DNA of 64,000 nt, taken from contig NZ_WQLV01000007.1 in the NCBI RefSeq assembly GCF_009753675.1, positions 186,001-250,000 on the forward strand, in the 5' to 3' direction. The notes under the pieces were generated by a model. That model did not search any database. It was not told where the DNA came from and worked only from the letters and a program-made list of their open reading frames with translations. The position numbers were made by a program, and so were the translations under genes. Within the stretch, counting starts at the first letter, position 1; each line of letters begins with the position of its first letter. Positions 8,333-17,048 of the stretch are shown one piece after another. This stretch comes from Parasedimentitalea huanghaiensis. Lineage in GTDB: Bacteria > Pseudomonadota > Alphaproteobacteria > Rhodobacterales > Rhodobacteraceae.

Positions 8333-9193
8333 ATGAAAGCCGCAGTGATCGAAACTTTTGGTGATGCCGATACCTTCCAGCTGAAGGGTATTGCCCGCCC
8401 AGCCATCGAGGCAGGGCAAGTGCTGGTTCGCATTCTTGCCTCTAGCGTTAATCCGGTAGATTTGGGCGTACGTTCGGGTGCGATTGTTCCCCCAGATGCC
8501 GCCCAGTTCCCGATGGTTCTGGGTTGGGACGCAGCAGGTGTGATCGAAGAAGTCGGTGCAGATGTCACCCTCTTTCAGCCCGGCGACCGGGTCATGGCCA
8601 TCACCCAGCAGCCAGCTTCAGGTGTCGGAACCCACGCCGAATTCGCCGCCTTTCCTGCCGACCATGTCACTCACATCGCCGACAACGTGCCTTTTGACAC
8701 CGCCGCAGCAACACCATTGGCCGCGACAACCGCTCTGACCGCACTCAAGGCGCTGAACTTACCTAAGGGGGCGTCGGTCCTGATCAACAACACCGAAGGC
8801 GCTGTTGGGCAGATTGCTGCTGCGATGGCAAAGGCCTTGCAATTGACCGTCGTGTCGACACGCGACCAGACCGTAGACGGCGCGCTGGATGTACGTGGCC
8901 GCGACCATGCCATACAGGCGTTTAATCGGGTCAAGGATGGGGGGAGCTATGTCACAACGGTTCCGGAATGGTGGAAACCTGGCGGTCAGTTTAGTCCTGA
9001 CCGCGGCATTACCCCCGTGGTCTTGGAGCATCAGATAAATCAGTCTGATCTACAACAGATCGCCGCATGGCTGGCCGAGGGCGTGGTGACCCCGCGGATC
9101 GAGACAACATTGCCCTTGGAAGATATTGCCAAAGCACACCGCCTGATGGAACGGCCCGGCCTGACCCAGAAAATTGTATTGTCCCACGGCTAA
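8333..9193 (+). CDS. MDR-family quinone/alcohol oxidoreductase
   Basis: Zinc-independent medium-chain dehydrogenase/reductase of the quinone oxidoreductase branch; such enzymes reduce quinones or enals with NADPH. The 286-residue protein has the N-terminal GroES-like domain (SSVNPVDLGVRSG, DAAGVIEEVG, GDRVMA) and then a cofactor domain starting ASVLINNTEGAVGQIAAAMA. That Rossmann half looks about 25 residues shorter than usual: the stretch that normally follows the second beta strand is reduced to STRDQTVDGALDV. The usual AxxGxxG loop reads TEGAVG. It has AAGGA before the ATG and is probably repressed by the divergent TetR. Confidence 0.85.
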   Translation: MKAAVIETFGDADTFQLKGIARPAIEAGQVLVRILASSVNPVDLGVRSGAIVPPDAAQFPMVLGWDAAGVIEEVGADVTLFQPGDRVMAITQQPASGVGTHAEFAAFPADHVTHIADNVPFDTAAATPLAATTALTALKALNLPKGASVLINNTEGAVGQIAAAMAKALQLTVVSTRDQTVDGALDVRGRDHAIQAFNRVKDGGSYVTTVPEWWKPGGQFSPDRGITPVVLEHQINQSDLQQIAAWLAEGVVTPRIETTLPLEDIAKAHRLMERPGLTQKIVLSHG

Positions 9194-9264
9194 CAACTGT
9201 CACGGTGATCCGGCCGTCAAATGTCGGATCACCATCACTCCAATCATCGCGGCCTGGCTCTGCT

Positions 9265-10074
9265 TTACTGCATCGTCCGAAACACACAACCATCAGAAAT
9301 CAATTCGGGTGGGGTCAAGCACAGCCCTTTTGCCACCTGAAACGCAGCCAGGACCTTGGGGACATAGTCTCGGGTTTCCGGATACGGTGGCACCCCCTGA
9401 TGATCACGAATGGACCCTTCGCCGGCGTTGTATCCCGCCAGAACCAAAACCGGATCGCCGGCAAACTTCTCCATCAACCAATCCAGATATTTGATGCCAC
9501 CCTGTATATTCTGCTGCGCCACCAATGCGTCATCCACTCCAAACCGCGCAGCCGTGTCCGGCATCAATTGCATCAACCCCTGCGCGCCAGCCGAACTGAC
9601 CGCATCAGTTTGCCCTGCTGATTCCACAGCAATGACCGCCAGGATCAAAGCTGGAGATACCTCCGTGCCAATACTGGCAGTCAGGATCGGAATTCCCTGA
9701 GCCGCGGCAATGTCCTGCATCAATTGCAATCGCGGTGCCGACACACCTTCGCCGCCAGCCAACACCATCAAGGCATTGTCTAATCGGCCGGGTCCTGTCG
9801 CGGTCAGCTCGGGCGAGATCTCTTCCCAGAACCAACCATACCGCCCTACGGGCTGACCCGCCGTACCACTAGCTGGACCGGATGCATCATCAGGCAAGGT
9901 CGCAGGCGGATTCTGCTCTGGTTCGATCTGAATAGTGATGCGCTGGCGTGTACCAGGTTTTGGCGGAAGAACCCTCTTTGACTCAAAGCTGGGAAAAGGC
10001 GCTGGGGTATCCGCCTGCACCCACAATGGAACAACAGTAGTTAACACTGCCAGTGTCACAACACGGAGAAACAT
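9265..10074 (-). CDS. Lytic transglycosylase, SLT domain
   Basis: A 269-residue exported murein hydrolase. It begins MFLRVVTLAVLTTVVPLWVQA, a signal peptide, then a Pro-rich linker. The catalytic SLT domain is at about 130-245: VSPALILAVIAVESAGQTDAVSSAGAQGLMQ has the catalytic Glu in AVESAG, followed by LMPDTAARFGV and VLAGYNAGEGSI. The ATG at 10074 was chosen because it opens the signal peptide. It diverges from the tad pilus genes across a 347-base gap, so it may open the wall for the pilus, but such enzymes also occur elsewhere. Confidence 0.9.
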   Translation of the reverse strand: MFLRVVTLAVLTTVVPLWVQADTPAPFPSFESKRVLPPKPGTRQRITIQIEPEQNPPATLPDDASGPASGTAGQPVGRYGWFWEEISPELTATGPGRLDNALMVLAGGEGVSAPRLQLMQDIAAAQGIPILTASIGTEVSPALILAVIAVESAGQTDAVSSAGAQGLMQLMPDTAARFGVDDALVAQQNIQGGIKYLDWLMEKFAGDPVLVLAGYNAGEGSIRDHQGVPPYPETRDYVPKVLAAFQVAKGLCLTPPELISDGCVFRTMQ

Positions 10075-10421
10075 TAGACTGCCCTGATACTTATTTAACG
10101 ATTTCCCAACATATGGGGCAAAAACACCCGCAAAGTGGCCTGAAATTTGACGGTTTCGCCACATTTCCGCTCTCTGCCGCTCTTTGGCCACGGGTATTTA
10201 CAAAAATAGAAATGTATTTGTGTTTACTTTCAACACCCTAACCAAGTTCTTTCCAAAAAGTTAAACTAAGGCGCCAATTTCCGGATTTTGGCCCAAATCC
10301 TGCCACGCTCAACAGGCTATATATGTTCATACCAAGTCGGACATGAGCTTCGCAGGAGAGAGCAGGCTCAAACTGGACGGCAAGGTCGAAACACTTTTTA
10401 GATCCTTTGGAGGGACAAACT
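10075..10421. other. Intergenic promoter region before the tad locus
   Basis: 347 bases with no supported gene between the transglycosylase and the first Flp pilin. The region is AT-rich around 10195-10260 and presumably holds promoters for both directions. A small hairpin, GGATTT with AAATCC around a six-base spacer, lies near 10283-10300. GGAGGG at about 10409-10415 is the ribosome-binding site of the first pilin. No confident -35/-10 pair was found. Confidence 0.5.
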
Positions 10422-10637
10422 ATGATCAAATTCTTCAAAAACTTCCGCAAAGACGAAGCTGGCGCCGTGACTGTTGACTGGGTTGTTCTGACCGCTGCTG
10501 TTGCTGCTCTGGCTGGTGTTGTTTACACTTCCATCGCCGATGGCGCTGCCGACCTGACAGCAGGCACAGCAACCTACATCGGCACACATGACTCGTCAGA
10601 CCTCGCAACTGCTGGCTTCGGTACCACTACACCTTAA
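10422..10637 (+). CDS. Flp-type pilin, first copy
   Basis: A 71-residue type IVb prepilin, the subunit of the Tad pilus. It has a short basic leader ending in KDEAG, then AVTVDWVVLTAAVAALAGVV, a hydrophobic helix. By family rule the prepilin peptidase cuts after that Gly, leaving a mature protein of 57 residues. Position +5 is Asp and +6 Trp, where most Flp pilins have Glu-Tyr. The ATG follows GGAGGG. The mature C-terminus is Gly/Thr/Ala-rich. First gene of the locus, followed by a hairpin that may set its high expression against downstream genes. Confidence 0.9.
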   Translation: MIKFFKNFRKDEAGAVTVDWVVLTAAVAALAGVVYTSIADGAADLTAGTATYIGTHDSSDLATAGFGTTTP

Positions 10638-10665
10638 GCTGACGACGCTATAGCGATTTAAGCTC

Positions 10666-10698
10666 GGGGCCGCGTCTTTCATCCAAAGGCGCGGCCTC
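10666..10698 (+). terminator. Hairpin between the two pilin genes
   Basis: A 9-bp GC-rich stem (10666-10674 with 10690-10698, one wobble) lies 28 bases after the first pilin stop. No T-run follows, so it is more likely a 3'-stabilising or partial-termination hairpin than a full stop. Confidence 0.5.
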
Positions 10699-10734
10699 TT
10701 GCCCAGGGTAACCCCCGGCCCAACGAGGTTCGCA

Positions 10735-10911
10735 ATGAATAAACTAAAATCATTTCTTGCCAGCGATGATGGCGCAGTGACCGTCGACTGGGTTGTTCTA
10801 ACAGCTGGCATTGTAGGCCTGTGTTCAGTGATTGCATCCACCATATTTGATGGTGGGGTAGGACTGGCAAACGCAGTGGTAGCATACATGTCAAATTGGA
10901 ATCTTGGTTGA
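10735..10911 (+). CDS. Flp-type pilin, second copy
   Basis: A 58-residue prepilin with leader MNKLKSFLASDDG and mature start AVTVDWVVLTAGIVGL. It shares the exact AVTVDWVVLTA core with the first pilin but has a shorter tail, giving a 45-residue mature protein. Asp5-Trp6 is again present. GAGG lies eight bases before the ATG. It may be an alternative or minor pilin; a terminator follows at 10933. Confidence 0.88.
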   Translation: MNKLKSFLASDDGAVTVDWVVLTAGIVGLCSVIASTIFDGGVGLANAVVAYMSNWNLG

Positions 10912-10932
10912 TCAGCAGCACCAGAAAGGTGC

Positions 10933-10952
10933 ACCGCAGCAATGCGGTTTTT
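10933..10952 (+). terminator. Short intrinsic terminator after the pilin pair
   Basis: ACCGCA, loop GCAA, TGCGGT, then TTTT. A six-bp stem with a stable GNRA-type loop and a short T-run, 22 bases after the second pilin. It would separate abundant pilin mRNA from the assembly genes. Confidence 0.65.
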
Positions 10953-11049
10953 GGCTTTGACGCATTGCCACCCTATGCACACGCCCTGACGGATCCAGAA
11001 ACCCGGCTGCGCCTACCAAGGGAAAGCACAGCCACAGCGAGGTAACACA

Positions 11050-11910
11050 ATGCGTGCAGTTTTCGGATTGGTATTGATCATCGGTATCGCCTTGGCAGGC
11101 GGTGCGGTGATGATGGCCAAAAACTATATTTCAACCTATCAAAATGCCCTGGCCCAGGCAAATGCAAACCAGGTCGACGCGATCCCTACTGCAAACGTTT
11201 TTGTGGCCAACAAATCTCTGAAATATGGTGAACGCCTGACAGAAGACGCAGTTCGAATGGTACGTTGGCCGTTGGAAAGCCTCCCTGAAGGGGCATTTTC
11301 CACACTAGAAGACTTGTTTCCGCCAGCGTTTGAAGGCGAACAACGCGTTGTTCTGCGTACCATCGAGAAAAACGAAGCCATCCTGCCCGGAAAAGTCACC
11401 AAACCCGGTGAAGATGCCGGCATCACATCACGACTGCAACGTGGGATGCGGGCCTTTGCCATCAAGGTGGATGTGGCCTCTGGCGTTTCGGGCTTCCTAC
11501 GCCCCGGTGACAATGTAGATATCTATTGGACTGGCAGCCTACGCGATGCAGATGACGGTCGACGTGGCGAAATCACCCGGCTGATCCAAGCGAATATTGA
11601 ACTAATCGCGATCGACCAGAGCGCCGGCGGCGACATCAATGGCGCTATCATTGCCCGCACCGTCACGGTCACTGCGTTGCCCAAACAAGTTGCTGCACTG
11701 GCACAGGCACAAACCACCGGGCGATTGTCACTGTCATTGGTTGGCGCTGGAGATGATACTGTTGCCTCTTTTGTCGAGGTCGACCAGCGGTCCTTGCTTG
11801 GACTGGGTGAGCGTGTTTCCGCACCAGAAAGAGAAACCGAAAAAGTATGCACGATCCGTACGCGTCGCGGTGCCGAAGTGGTAGAAATCCCGATCCCCTG
11901 TACCAACTAA
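11050..11910 (+). CDS. cpaB: Flp pilus assembly protein CpaB (RcpC)
   Basis: A 286-residue periplasmic assembly factor of the Tad secretion system. It has one N-terminal membrane anchor (FGLVLIIGIALAGGAVMMA), then an SAF domain at about 45-110 (VFVANKSLKYGERLTEDAVR), then the CpaB C-terminal region ending with a Cys-containing tail. In other Tad systems it works with the secretin. Start ATG with GAGG upstream. It follows the pilins after a terminator, so it likely begins the assembly operon. The tail reads REVxxxCTIRTRRG-like as in other members. Confidence 0.9.
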   Translation: MRAVFGLVLIIGIALAGGAVMMAKNYISTYQNALAQANANQVDAIPTANVFVANKSLKYGERLTEDAVRMVRWPLESLPEGAFSTLEDLFPPAFEGEQRVVLRTIEKNEAILPGKVTKPGEDAGITSRLQRGMRAFAIKVDVASGVSGFLRPGDNVDIYWTGSLRDADDGRRGEITRLIQANIELIAIDQSAGGDINGAIIARTVTVTALPKQVAALAQAQTTGRLSLSLVGAGDDTVASFVEVDQRSLLGLGERVSAPERETEKVCTIRTRRGAEVVEIPIPCTN

Positions 11911-11961
11911 GGGGATGGGTCCGCCAAGCTGCCCCAGCTCAGAATTGCAACACGTCTGCGT

Positions 11962-11988
11962 GAAAGTCGCCCTTATCGGGCGGCTTTC
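11962..11988 (+). terminator. Hairpin between cpaB and cpaC
   Basis: An 11-bp stem (GAAAGTCGCCC with GGGCGGCTTTC, one wobble, loop TTATC) lies 51 bases after cpaB and 141 bases before cpaC. No T-run follows. It could be a processing or partial termination site within the locus. Confidence 0.45.
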
Positions 11989-12129
11989 CAGCATTTCTGT
12001 TGCCCGGGTCACACAGAAGCAGGGGCACCAAACCCATTGATTCTTGCAAAAATTAGCAAACTACCCCAAGGTAGCGCAAAAGACGGGCAAAAGACCCGAC
12101 AACGAGGCGTGATCCGAGAGGCAGGTCAC

Positions 12130-13521
12130 ATGGCATTTAAAGCTATGATAGCAGCAGCCCTAACCGGGCTTGCTTTAACAAGCATTCCAATGACAGGCCC
12201 CGCTTGGGCTGAAGGCCTGCGCATTGTCAAAAAGGGCACCGAAACGCAGCTGAGTGTTCCAATGAACCGGGCTGTAGTGGTAGAAAGCGATGTTCCGTTT
12301 TCTGAACTCAGCATCGCTAACCCTGGCATCGCAGATATTTCATCTTTGTCTGACCGCACCATCTACGTGCTGGGCAAATCACCAGGATTGACCACTCTCA
12401 CCCTGCTGGACGCTACCGGCAGATTGATCACCAATGTCGACGTTCGCGTCTCCGCTGATGTGAGTGAATTCAAAGAGCGGCTGCGGCAGATCTTGCCCAA
12501 CGAAAAAATCGAAGTCCGTACAGCAAATGATGGCATTGTTCTGTCTGGCACCGTGTCCAGTGCCGCTCGACTTCAGCGCGCAATGGACTTGGCCGAACGC
12601 TATGCTCCCGAGCGGGTGTCAAATCTAATGTCCGTTGGTGGCGTGCAGCAAGTCATGCTCAAGGTGCGGTTTGCCGAAATGCAGCGCTCGGTGTCAAAAT
12701 CACTCAGCTCTTCCGTTGCCTTAGGCGGGACCAATTTTTCAGCAGAAACCGGGACCTGGTTGCAGGGCGACAATGGCCTAAACCAACCAAGCCTTACACC
12801 CAAGGCCGACTCTCTGGGCGCCATCTTATTTGGCTTTGATGTCGGCTCGACACAGGTCGGTCTCTTGATCGAGGCCCTGGAACAAAAAGGAATGGTTCGC
12901 ACACTTGCCGAACCGAACCTGTCCGCACTTTCCGGCCAAGAAGCCAAGTTTCTGGCCGGTGGCGAATACCCCGTCCCCGTTCCTCAAGACGATGGTGTCG
13001 TGACCGTCGAGTTCAAACCCTTTGGCATCGAAATGAATTTCATTCCACGGGTTATTGATGGCGACCTGATCAACCTTGAACTCAATACGGCAGTCTCAGC
13101 AATCGACCCGTCTAACTCTATCACTCTGAATGGGTCTCAAGTTGCAGCGTTTACGCGTCGTGAAGCGTCAACCACTGTTGAAATGCGCGACGGCGAGAGT
13201 TTTGCCATTGCCGGCCTGATCCAGGATGACTTTCTAGACAACAATGCACAGCTGCCATGGTTGGGCGACGTTCCGATCCTCGGTGCCCTATTCCGCAGCA
13301 CCGATTACAAGCGTAGCCAGACCGAACTGGTGATCATCATCAGCGCACATCTGGTTACTCCAACTCGTGGGGAGGCCTTGAGCCTGCCAACAGACCGTGT
13401 CAAACCGCCCAGTGAAAATGATCTGTTTCTGTTTGGCCGGGTGTCACGAACCCAAAACGGCCCCGCCGCAGAAGTTGCCAGACAAGACTTCAGTGGCTCC
13501 TACGGCTATGTGATGGATTAA
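12130..13521 (+). CDS. cpaC: Outer-membrane secretin CpaC (RcpA)
   Basis: The pore through which the Tad pilus crosses the outer membrane. The 463-residue protein has a signal peptide (MAFKAMIAAALTGLALTSIP ... AWA), an N-terminal pilus-assembly domain with a BON-like segment (ILPNEKIEVRTANDGIVLSGTV), and the secretin domain from about residue 205 (GGVQQVMLKVRFAEMQRSVS) to 425 (LVIIISAHLVTP). The longer frame from 12037 was rejected because the signal peptide starts at 12130, with GAGAGG upstream. The next gene follows after 14 bases. Confidence 0.93.
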   Translation: MAFKAMIAAALTGLALTSIPMTGPAWAEGLRIVKKGTETQLSVPMNRAVVVESDVPFSELSIANPGIADISSLSDRTIYVLGKSPGLTTLTLLDATGRLITNVDVRVSADVSEFKERLRQILPNEKIEVRTANDGIVLSGTVSSAARLQRAMDLAERYAPERVSNLMSVGGVQQVMLKVRFAEMQRSVSKSLSSSVALGGTNFSAETGTWLQGDNGLNQPSLTPKADSLGAILFGFDVGSTQVGLLIEALEQKGMVRTLAEPNLSALSGQEAKFLAGGEYPVPVPQDDGVVTVEFKPFGIEMNFIPRVIDGDLINLELNTAVSAIDPSNSITLNGSQVAAFTRREASTTVEMRDGESFAIAGLIQDDFLDNNAQLPWLGDVPILGALFRSTDYKRSQTELVIIISAHLVTPTRGEALSLPTDRVKPPSENDLFLFGRVSRTQNGPAAEVARQDFSGSYGYVMD

Positions 13522-13535
13522 TAAGGATGGCGCAG

Positions 13536-14153
13536 ATGATCAAACATGCAGCGTTTTTTGGGCTCAGCCTGACCGTCGCCGCCTGCAGCATTGAAGCCGG
13601 GCACGAATTGGACCGGGGCACCTTTGGCAATTCAACGTTGAACAATGCTCAGGTAATGAGCGGCGAGCAAAACTATGCAATCCAGCTCGCGAAACGGTTT
13701 GCAGAAGAAGTTCCGTCAACAATCAACTTTGAATTCGATAGTGCCCGTCTCGACGCCAATGCCCGTGCAGTTCTGGATCAGCAAGCCGCTTGGATTAAGC
13801 AGTTCCCCGAGGTTCGCTTCCGGGTCTTTGGCCACACCGATGCTGTTGGACCGGCACATTACAACAAATCACTCGGCATGCGCCGTGCGCGCGCCGCCGT
13901 TTCATATTTGTCGACCCGTGGCATCAGTCGCTCTCGCCTAGAAGCCGTTGTTTCTTACGGAGAAACACAGCCTCTTGTTGCGACCCAGGGCCGCGAACGC
14001 CAGAATCGACGCACATTGACCGAAGTTTCCGGGTTCCTTAAGAACCATCCTTCGCTGTTAGATGGAAAATACGCGCAGGTGATCTATCGCGAATACATCG
14101 CCAGCGCGATCCCTCCATCAAACATGACCACAGAACAGTCTCTGGCCGAATAG
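13536..14153 (+). CDS. OmpA-domain lipoprotein in the tad locus
   Basis: A 205-residue outer-membrane lipoprotein: the N-terminus ends in the lipobox LTVAAC, so Cys18 would be lipidated. Residues about 60-170 form an OmpA/MotB peptidoglycan-binding domain (INFEFDSARLDANARAVLD, VFGHTDAVGPAHYNKSLGMRRARA). A 35-residue tail follows. It occupies the position that cpaD (or rcpB) has in Caulobacter-type loci, so it may anchor the secretin to the wall; this is inference. The ATG at 13536 is eight bases after TAAGGA; an upstream ATG at 13527 is too close to it. Confidence 0.85.
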   Translation: MIKHAAFFGLSLTVAACSIEAGHELDRGTFGNSTLNNAQVMSGEQNYAIQLAKRFAEEVPSTINFEFDSARLDANARAVLDQQAAWIKQFPEVRFRVFGHTDAVGPAHYNKSLGMRRARAAVSYLSTRGISRSRLEAVVSYGETQPLVATQGRERQNRRTLTEVSGFLKNHPSLLDGKYAQVIYREYIASAIPPSNMTTEQSLAE

Positions 14154-14188
14154 TCTGACAAAACACCACACGTTTAGACTTTCCCAAC

Positions 14189-14212
14189 TATTGGGGCTTT
14201 TTGGCCCCAATA
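14189..14212 (+). terminator. Hairpin before cpaE
   Basis: A 9-bp stem, TATTGGGGC with GCCCCAATA, around the loop TTTTTG, 36 bases after the OmpA-type gene. No T-run follows the stem. A further 110 bases separate it from cpaE, so a new promoter could lie there. Confidence 0.5.
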
Positions 14213-14322
14213 TCGCCAGAATTGCCCCCGACATTACTTGCAAGAGGTGACGTGCGCCGACCGAGTCGCACGTAGGGACGAACAGGTTGAACCTGTCGTC
14301 ACCCGTAATGAGGATAATGGCA

Positions 14323-15558
14323 ATGAGCAGCGAAACGCCGCACACAGATACGAACGCAATTGTTGCCTGCACCGTCAGCCGCGATGTGCAGAACTTTGAT
14401 CTGTTGATCGAAGACATGGAATCCGCCATGGGTGAAAACTGGGGCGATTTAGGCTTTGCCGAAGCTCTGGCCTTTTTCAACCAACCCGAAGCCGAATCTC
14501 TGAGCTTTATTGCGCTCGCCATAGATGGGAATGACGAGGATAACTTGGTCCTGATGGGTGAAATCATCACTCAGGCAAAGACCCGTGACATCAAGGTGAT
14601 TCTGATTGCAGAAGATGTCACCCCTGCCTCCTTGCATCAGTTACTGCGTCAGGGCGCCGATGAATTTGTCCCCTACCCGCTTCCCGAACAAGAGTTGCAA
14701 GCAGCGATAGAACGGGTGACCACCCCGGAACCCGAACCGGAAGAGGCCATCGCCAATCCGCATCAGCTACAGTCAGGCAGTGCCCGAGAAGGCGCAGTCA
14801 TTGTGTGTCAGGGGCTGGCCGGCGGTTCTGGGTCTACCACACTTGCAGTCAACTTAGCTTGGGAGCTAGCGCTGTTGAGCGATCACGAACAACCCAGCGT
14901 ATGTTTACTGGATCTCGACATGCAGCACGGCTCGGTTGCAACCTATCTGGACCTGCCTCGCCGCGAGATTGTGATGGAGATGTTGGGCCAAATTGATGAG
15001 ATGGACGCCGAGATGTTCGGCCAGGCATTGCTCTCGTTTCAAGACAAGTTGCAGGTCCTAACCGCTCCGTCGGAAATGGTGCCGCTAGAATTCTTCACCC
15101 CTGACGACATCGAGCGATTAATCGCCATGGCGCGCAGCCACTTCGATTTTGTAGTCATCGATCTGCCGCGCACCCTGGTGCAATGGTCTGAATGCGTGCT
15201 CAACAGGGCACATGTCTATTTCTCCCTTATCGAACTCGATATGCGGTCGGCCCAAAACGCCCTGCGCATGAAGCGGGCGTTGCAATCCGAAGACCTGCCT
15301 TTCGAAAAGCTGCGTTTCACATTGAACCGTGCACCCAAGTTCACCGATCTAAGCGGAAAAAGCCGGGTAAAGCGGATGGCTGAATCTCTGGGCATCTCTA
15401 TTGATTTGCAGTTGCCGGACGGTGGCAAACCCGTTGTCCAAAGTTGTGACCACGGCCTGCCGCTTGCGGTTTCAGCGGCCAAAAATCCGCTGCGCAAAGA
15501 AATCGCCAAGCTGGCCCTGTCGCTCCACGAACTCGGACAGCAAGACGTCGCTGCCTAA
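14323..15558 (+). CDS. cpaE: Pilus assembly protein CpaE/TadZ
   Basis: A 411-residue member of the ParA/MinD superfamily that places the Tad machine at the cell pole. Residues 1-135 look like an atypical receiver domain (VIAEDVTPASLHQLLRQGADEFVPYPL); the ATPase half begins EGAVIVCQGLAGGSGSTTLAVNLAWEL. The deviant Walker A reads GGSGSTT: the lysine after the first glycines of the ParA type is missing, as in several TadZ proteins, so ATP hydrolysis may be weak. The ATG at 14323 is eight bases after GAGGA; two earlier ATGs (14308, 14317) overlap that site. Confidence 0.88.
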   Translation: MSSETPHTDTNAIVACTVSRDVQNFDLLIEDMESAMGENWGDLGFAEALAFFNQPEAESLSFIALAIDGNDEDNLVLMGEIITQAKTRDIKVILIAEDVTPASLHQLLRQGADEFVPYPLPEQELQAAIERVTTPEPEPEEAIANPHQLQSGSAREGAVIVCQGLAGGSGSTTLAVNLAWELALLSDHEQPSVCLLDLDMQHGSVATYLDLPRREIVMEMLGQIDEMDAEMFGQALLSFQDKLQVLTAPSEMVPLEFFTPDDIERLIAMARSHFDFVVIDLPRTLVQWSECVLNRAHVYFSLIELDMRSAQNALRMKRALQSEDLPFEKLRFTLNRAPKFTDLSGKSRVKRMAESLGISIDLQLPDGGKPVVQSCDHGLPLAVSAAKNPLRKEIAKLALSLHELGQQDVAA

Positions 15559-15587
15559 CATAAAGTCATCCCTTGGGGGGGTATAAG

Positions 15588-17048
15588 ATGTTTTCCAAGT
15601 ATAAAAAGCAAGCCGCAGCTGGGGCTCCTGCCAAAGCATCCAAGCTGAAGGCGGTCAAACCAGACGCCCCCATTGCCCCCAAACCCGCCGCCAACCAAAG
15701 CGCGTCGCTGCGTCGGCCCATGCCAAAAACTTCAGCCGAAGCCGCCCCTCAGGACAAAGAGCGCAAGCGCAAAGAACGATTGAGCGACATTAAGATCCAA
15801 CTTCACAAAGAACTGTTGGAACAGCTGAACCTTGCAGCCCTGGAAACCGCCAACGAAGCAGAGTTGCGCGCGGAAATCACTACGATCACCACCGAAATTC
15901 TGGAAGAAAAAGGCATCGTTCTCAATCGCGATGACCGCCAGACACTGACCAAAGAGCTGTACGACGAAGTCACCGGTCTTGGTCCTTTGGAAACGCTGCT
16001 ACAGGACGAAACCGTCAACGATATCCTGGTCAATGGTCCGCAACAGGTTTTTGTCGAACGCGAAGGCAAGCTCATGTTGAGCGATGTGACCTTCAAAGAT
16101 GAAAAGCACCTTCTCAGGATCATCGATAAAATTGTTTCGGCTGTTGGACGTCGCGTTGATGAATCCAACCCCTACGTGGATGCCCGCCTTGCAGATGGCT
16201 CGCGCTTCAACGCAATGGTGCCGCCCATTGCGGTGGATGGCTCTCTGGTTTCGATCCGGAAGTTTAAGAAAGACAAGCTGGGTATTGATGATCTGGTAAA
16301 TTTCGGCGCCTTCAACGAGGAAATGGCGGCCTACCTGCAAGCCGCTGTTGCCACTCGACTGAATATTATCGTGTCCGGCGGTACCGGTTCTGGTAAAACA
16401 ACCACCCTAAACGCGCTGTCCAGCTTCATCGACAACGCCGAACGGATCCTGACAATCGAGGATACCGCAGAACTTCAGCTGCAACAGACCCACGTAGGCC
16501 GGATGGAAAGCCGCCCGCCCAACGTCGAGGGCAAAGGTGAAGTCTCCCCGCGCGACTGTCTGAAAAACGCCCTGCGTATGCGTCCCGACCGTATCATTGT
16601 CGGCGAGACCCGTGGCGAAGAAGTGATCGACATGTTGCAGGCCATGAACACTGGCCACGACGGATCAATGACCACCATCCACGCCAACTCGGCTCGTGAT
16701 GGGGTCAGCCGTTTGGAAAACATGATCGCCATGGCTGGCATTGAAATGCCGCTGAAGGCAGTGCGCAGTCAGATCTCGTCTGCGGTGAATCTGATCGTGC
16801 AGGCCTCACGTCTGCAGGACGGGTCCCGCCGCATGACGTCAATCACCGAAATCACCGGCATGGAAGGTGACGTGATATCGATGCAGGAAATTTTCCGGTA
16901 TCAGCGGGTCGGCCTGACCCCAGAGAACAAAATCATCGGCCATTTCACAGCCACAGGAGTGCGCAGCCACTTCTCCGAACGATTCCGTATGTGGGGGTAT
17001 GACCTGCCCGCCTCGGTTTATGAACCCACTAAGATGGAGTCACACTGA
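15588..17048 (+). CDS. cpaF: Tad secretion ATPase CpaF/TadA
   Basis: The hexameric ATPase that powers pilus assembly, of the GspE/VirB11 superfamily. It is 486 residues. After an Ala/Lys/Pro-rich N-terminal tail comes a helical domain, then the core with Walker [10 protein letters not shown] (264-272), the Asp box [12 protein letters not shown], Walker [16 protein letters not shown] and the His box [19 protein letters not shown] 15588 sits just after a run of seven Gs serving as ribosome-binding site. Its TGA overlaps the tadB ATG by one base, a sign of coupled translation. Confidence 0.96.
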   Translation: MFSKYKKQAAAGAPAKASKLKAVKPDAPIAPKPAANQSASLRRPMPKTSAEAAPQDKERKRKERLSDIKIQLHKELLEQLNLAALETANEAELRAEITTITTEILEEKGIVLNRDDRQTLTKELYDEVTGLGPLETLLQDETVNDILVNGPQQVFVEREGKLMLSDVTFKDEKHLLRIIDKIVSAVGRRVDESNPYVDARLADGSRFNAMVPPIAVDGSLVSIRKFKKDKLGIDDLVNFGAFNEEMAAYLQAAVATRLNIIVSGGTGSGKTTTLNALSSFIDNAERILTIEDTAELQLQQTHVGRMESRPPNVEGKGEVSPRDCLKNALRMRPDRIIVGETRGEEVIDMLQAMNTGHDGSMTTIHANSARDGVSRLENMIAMAGIEMPLKAVRSQISSAVNLIVQASRLQDGSRRMTSITEITGMEGDVISMQEIFRYQRVGLTPENKIIGHFTATGVRSHFSERFRMWGYDLPASVYEPTKMESH

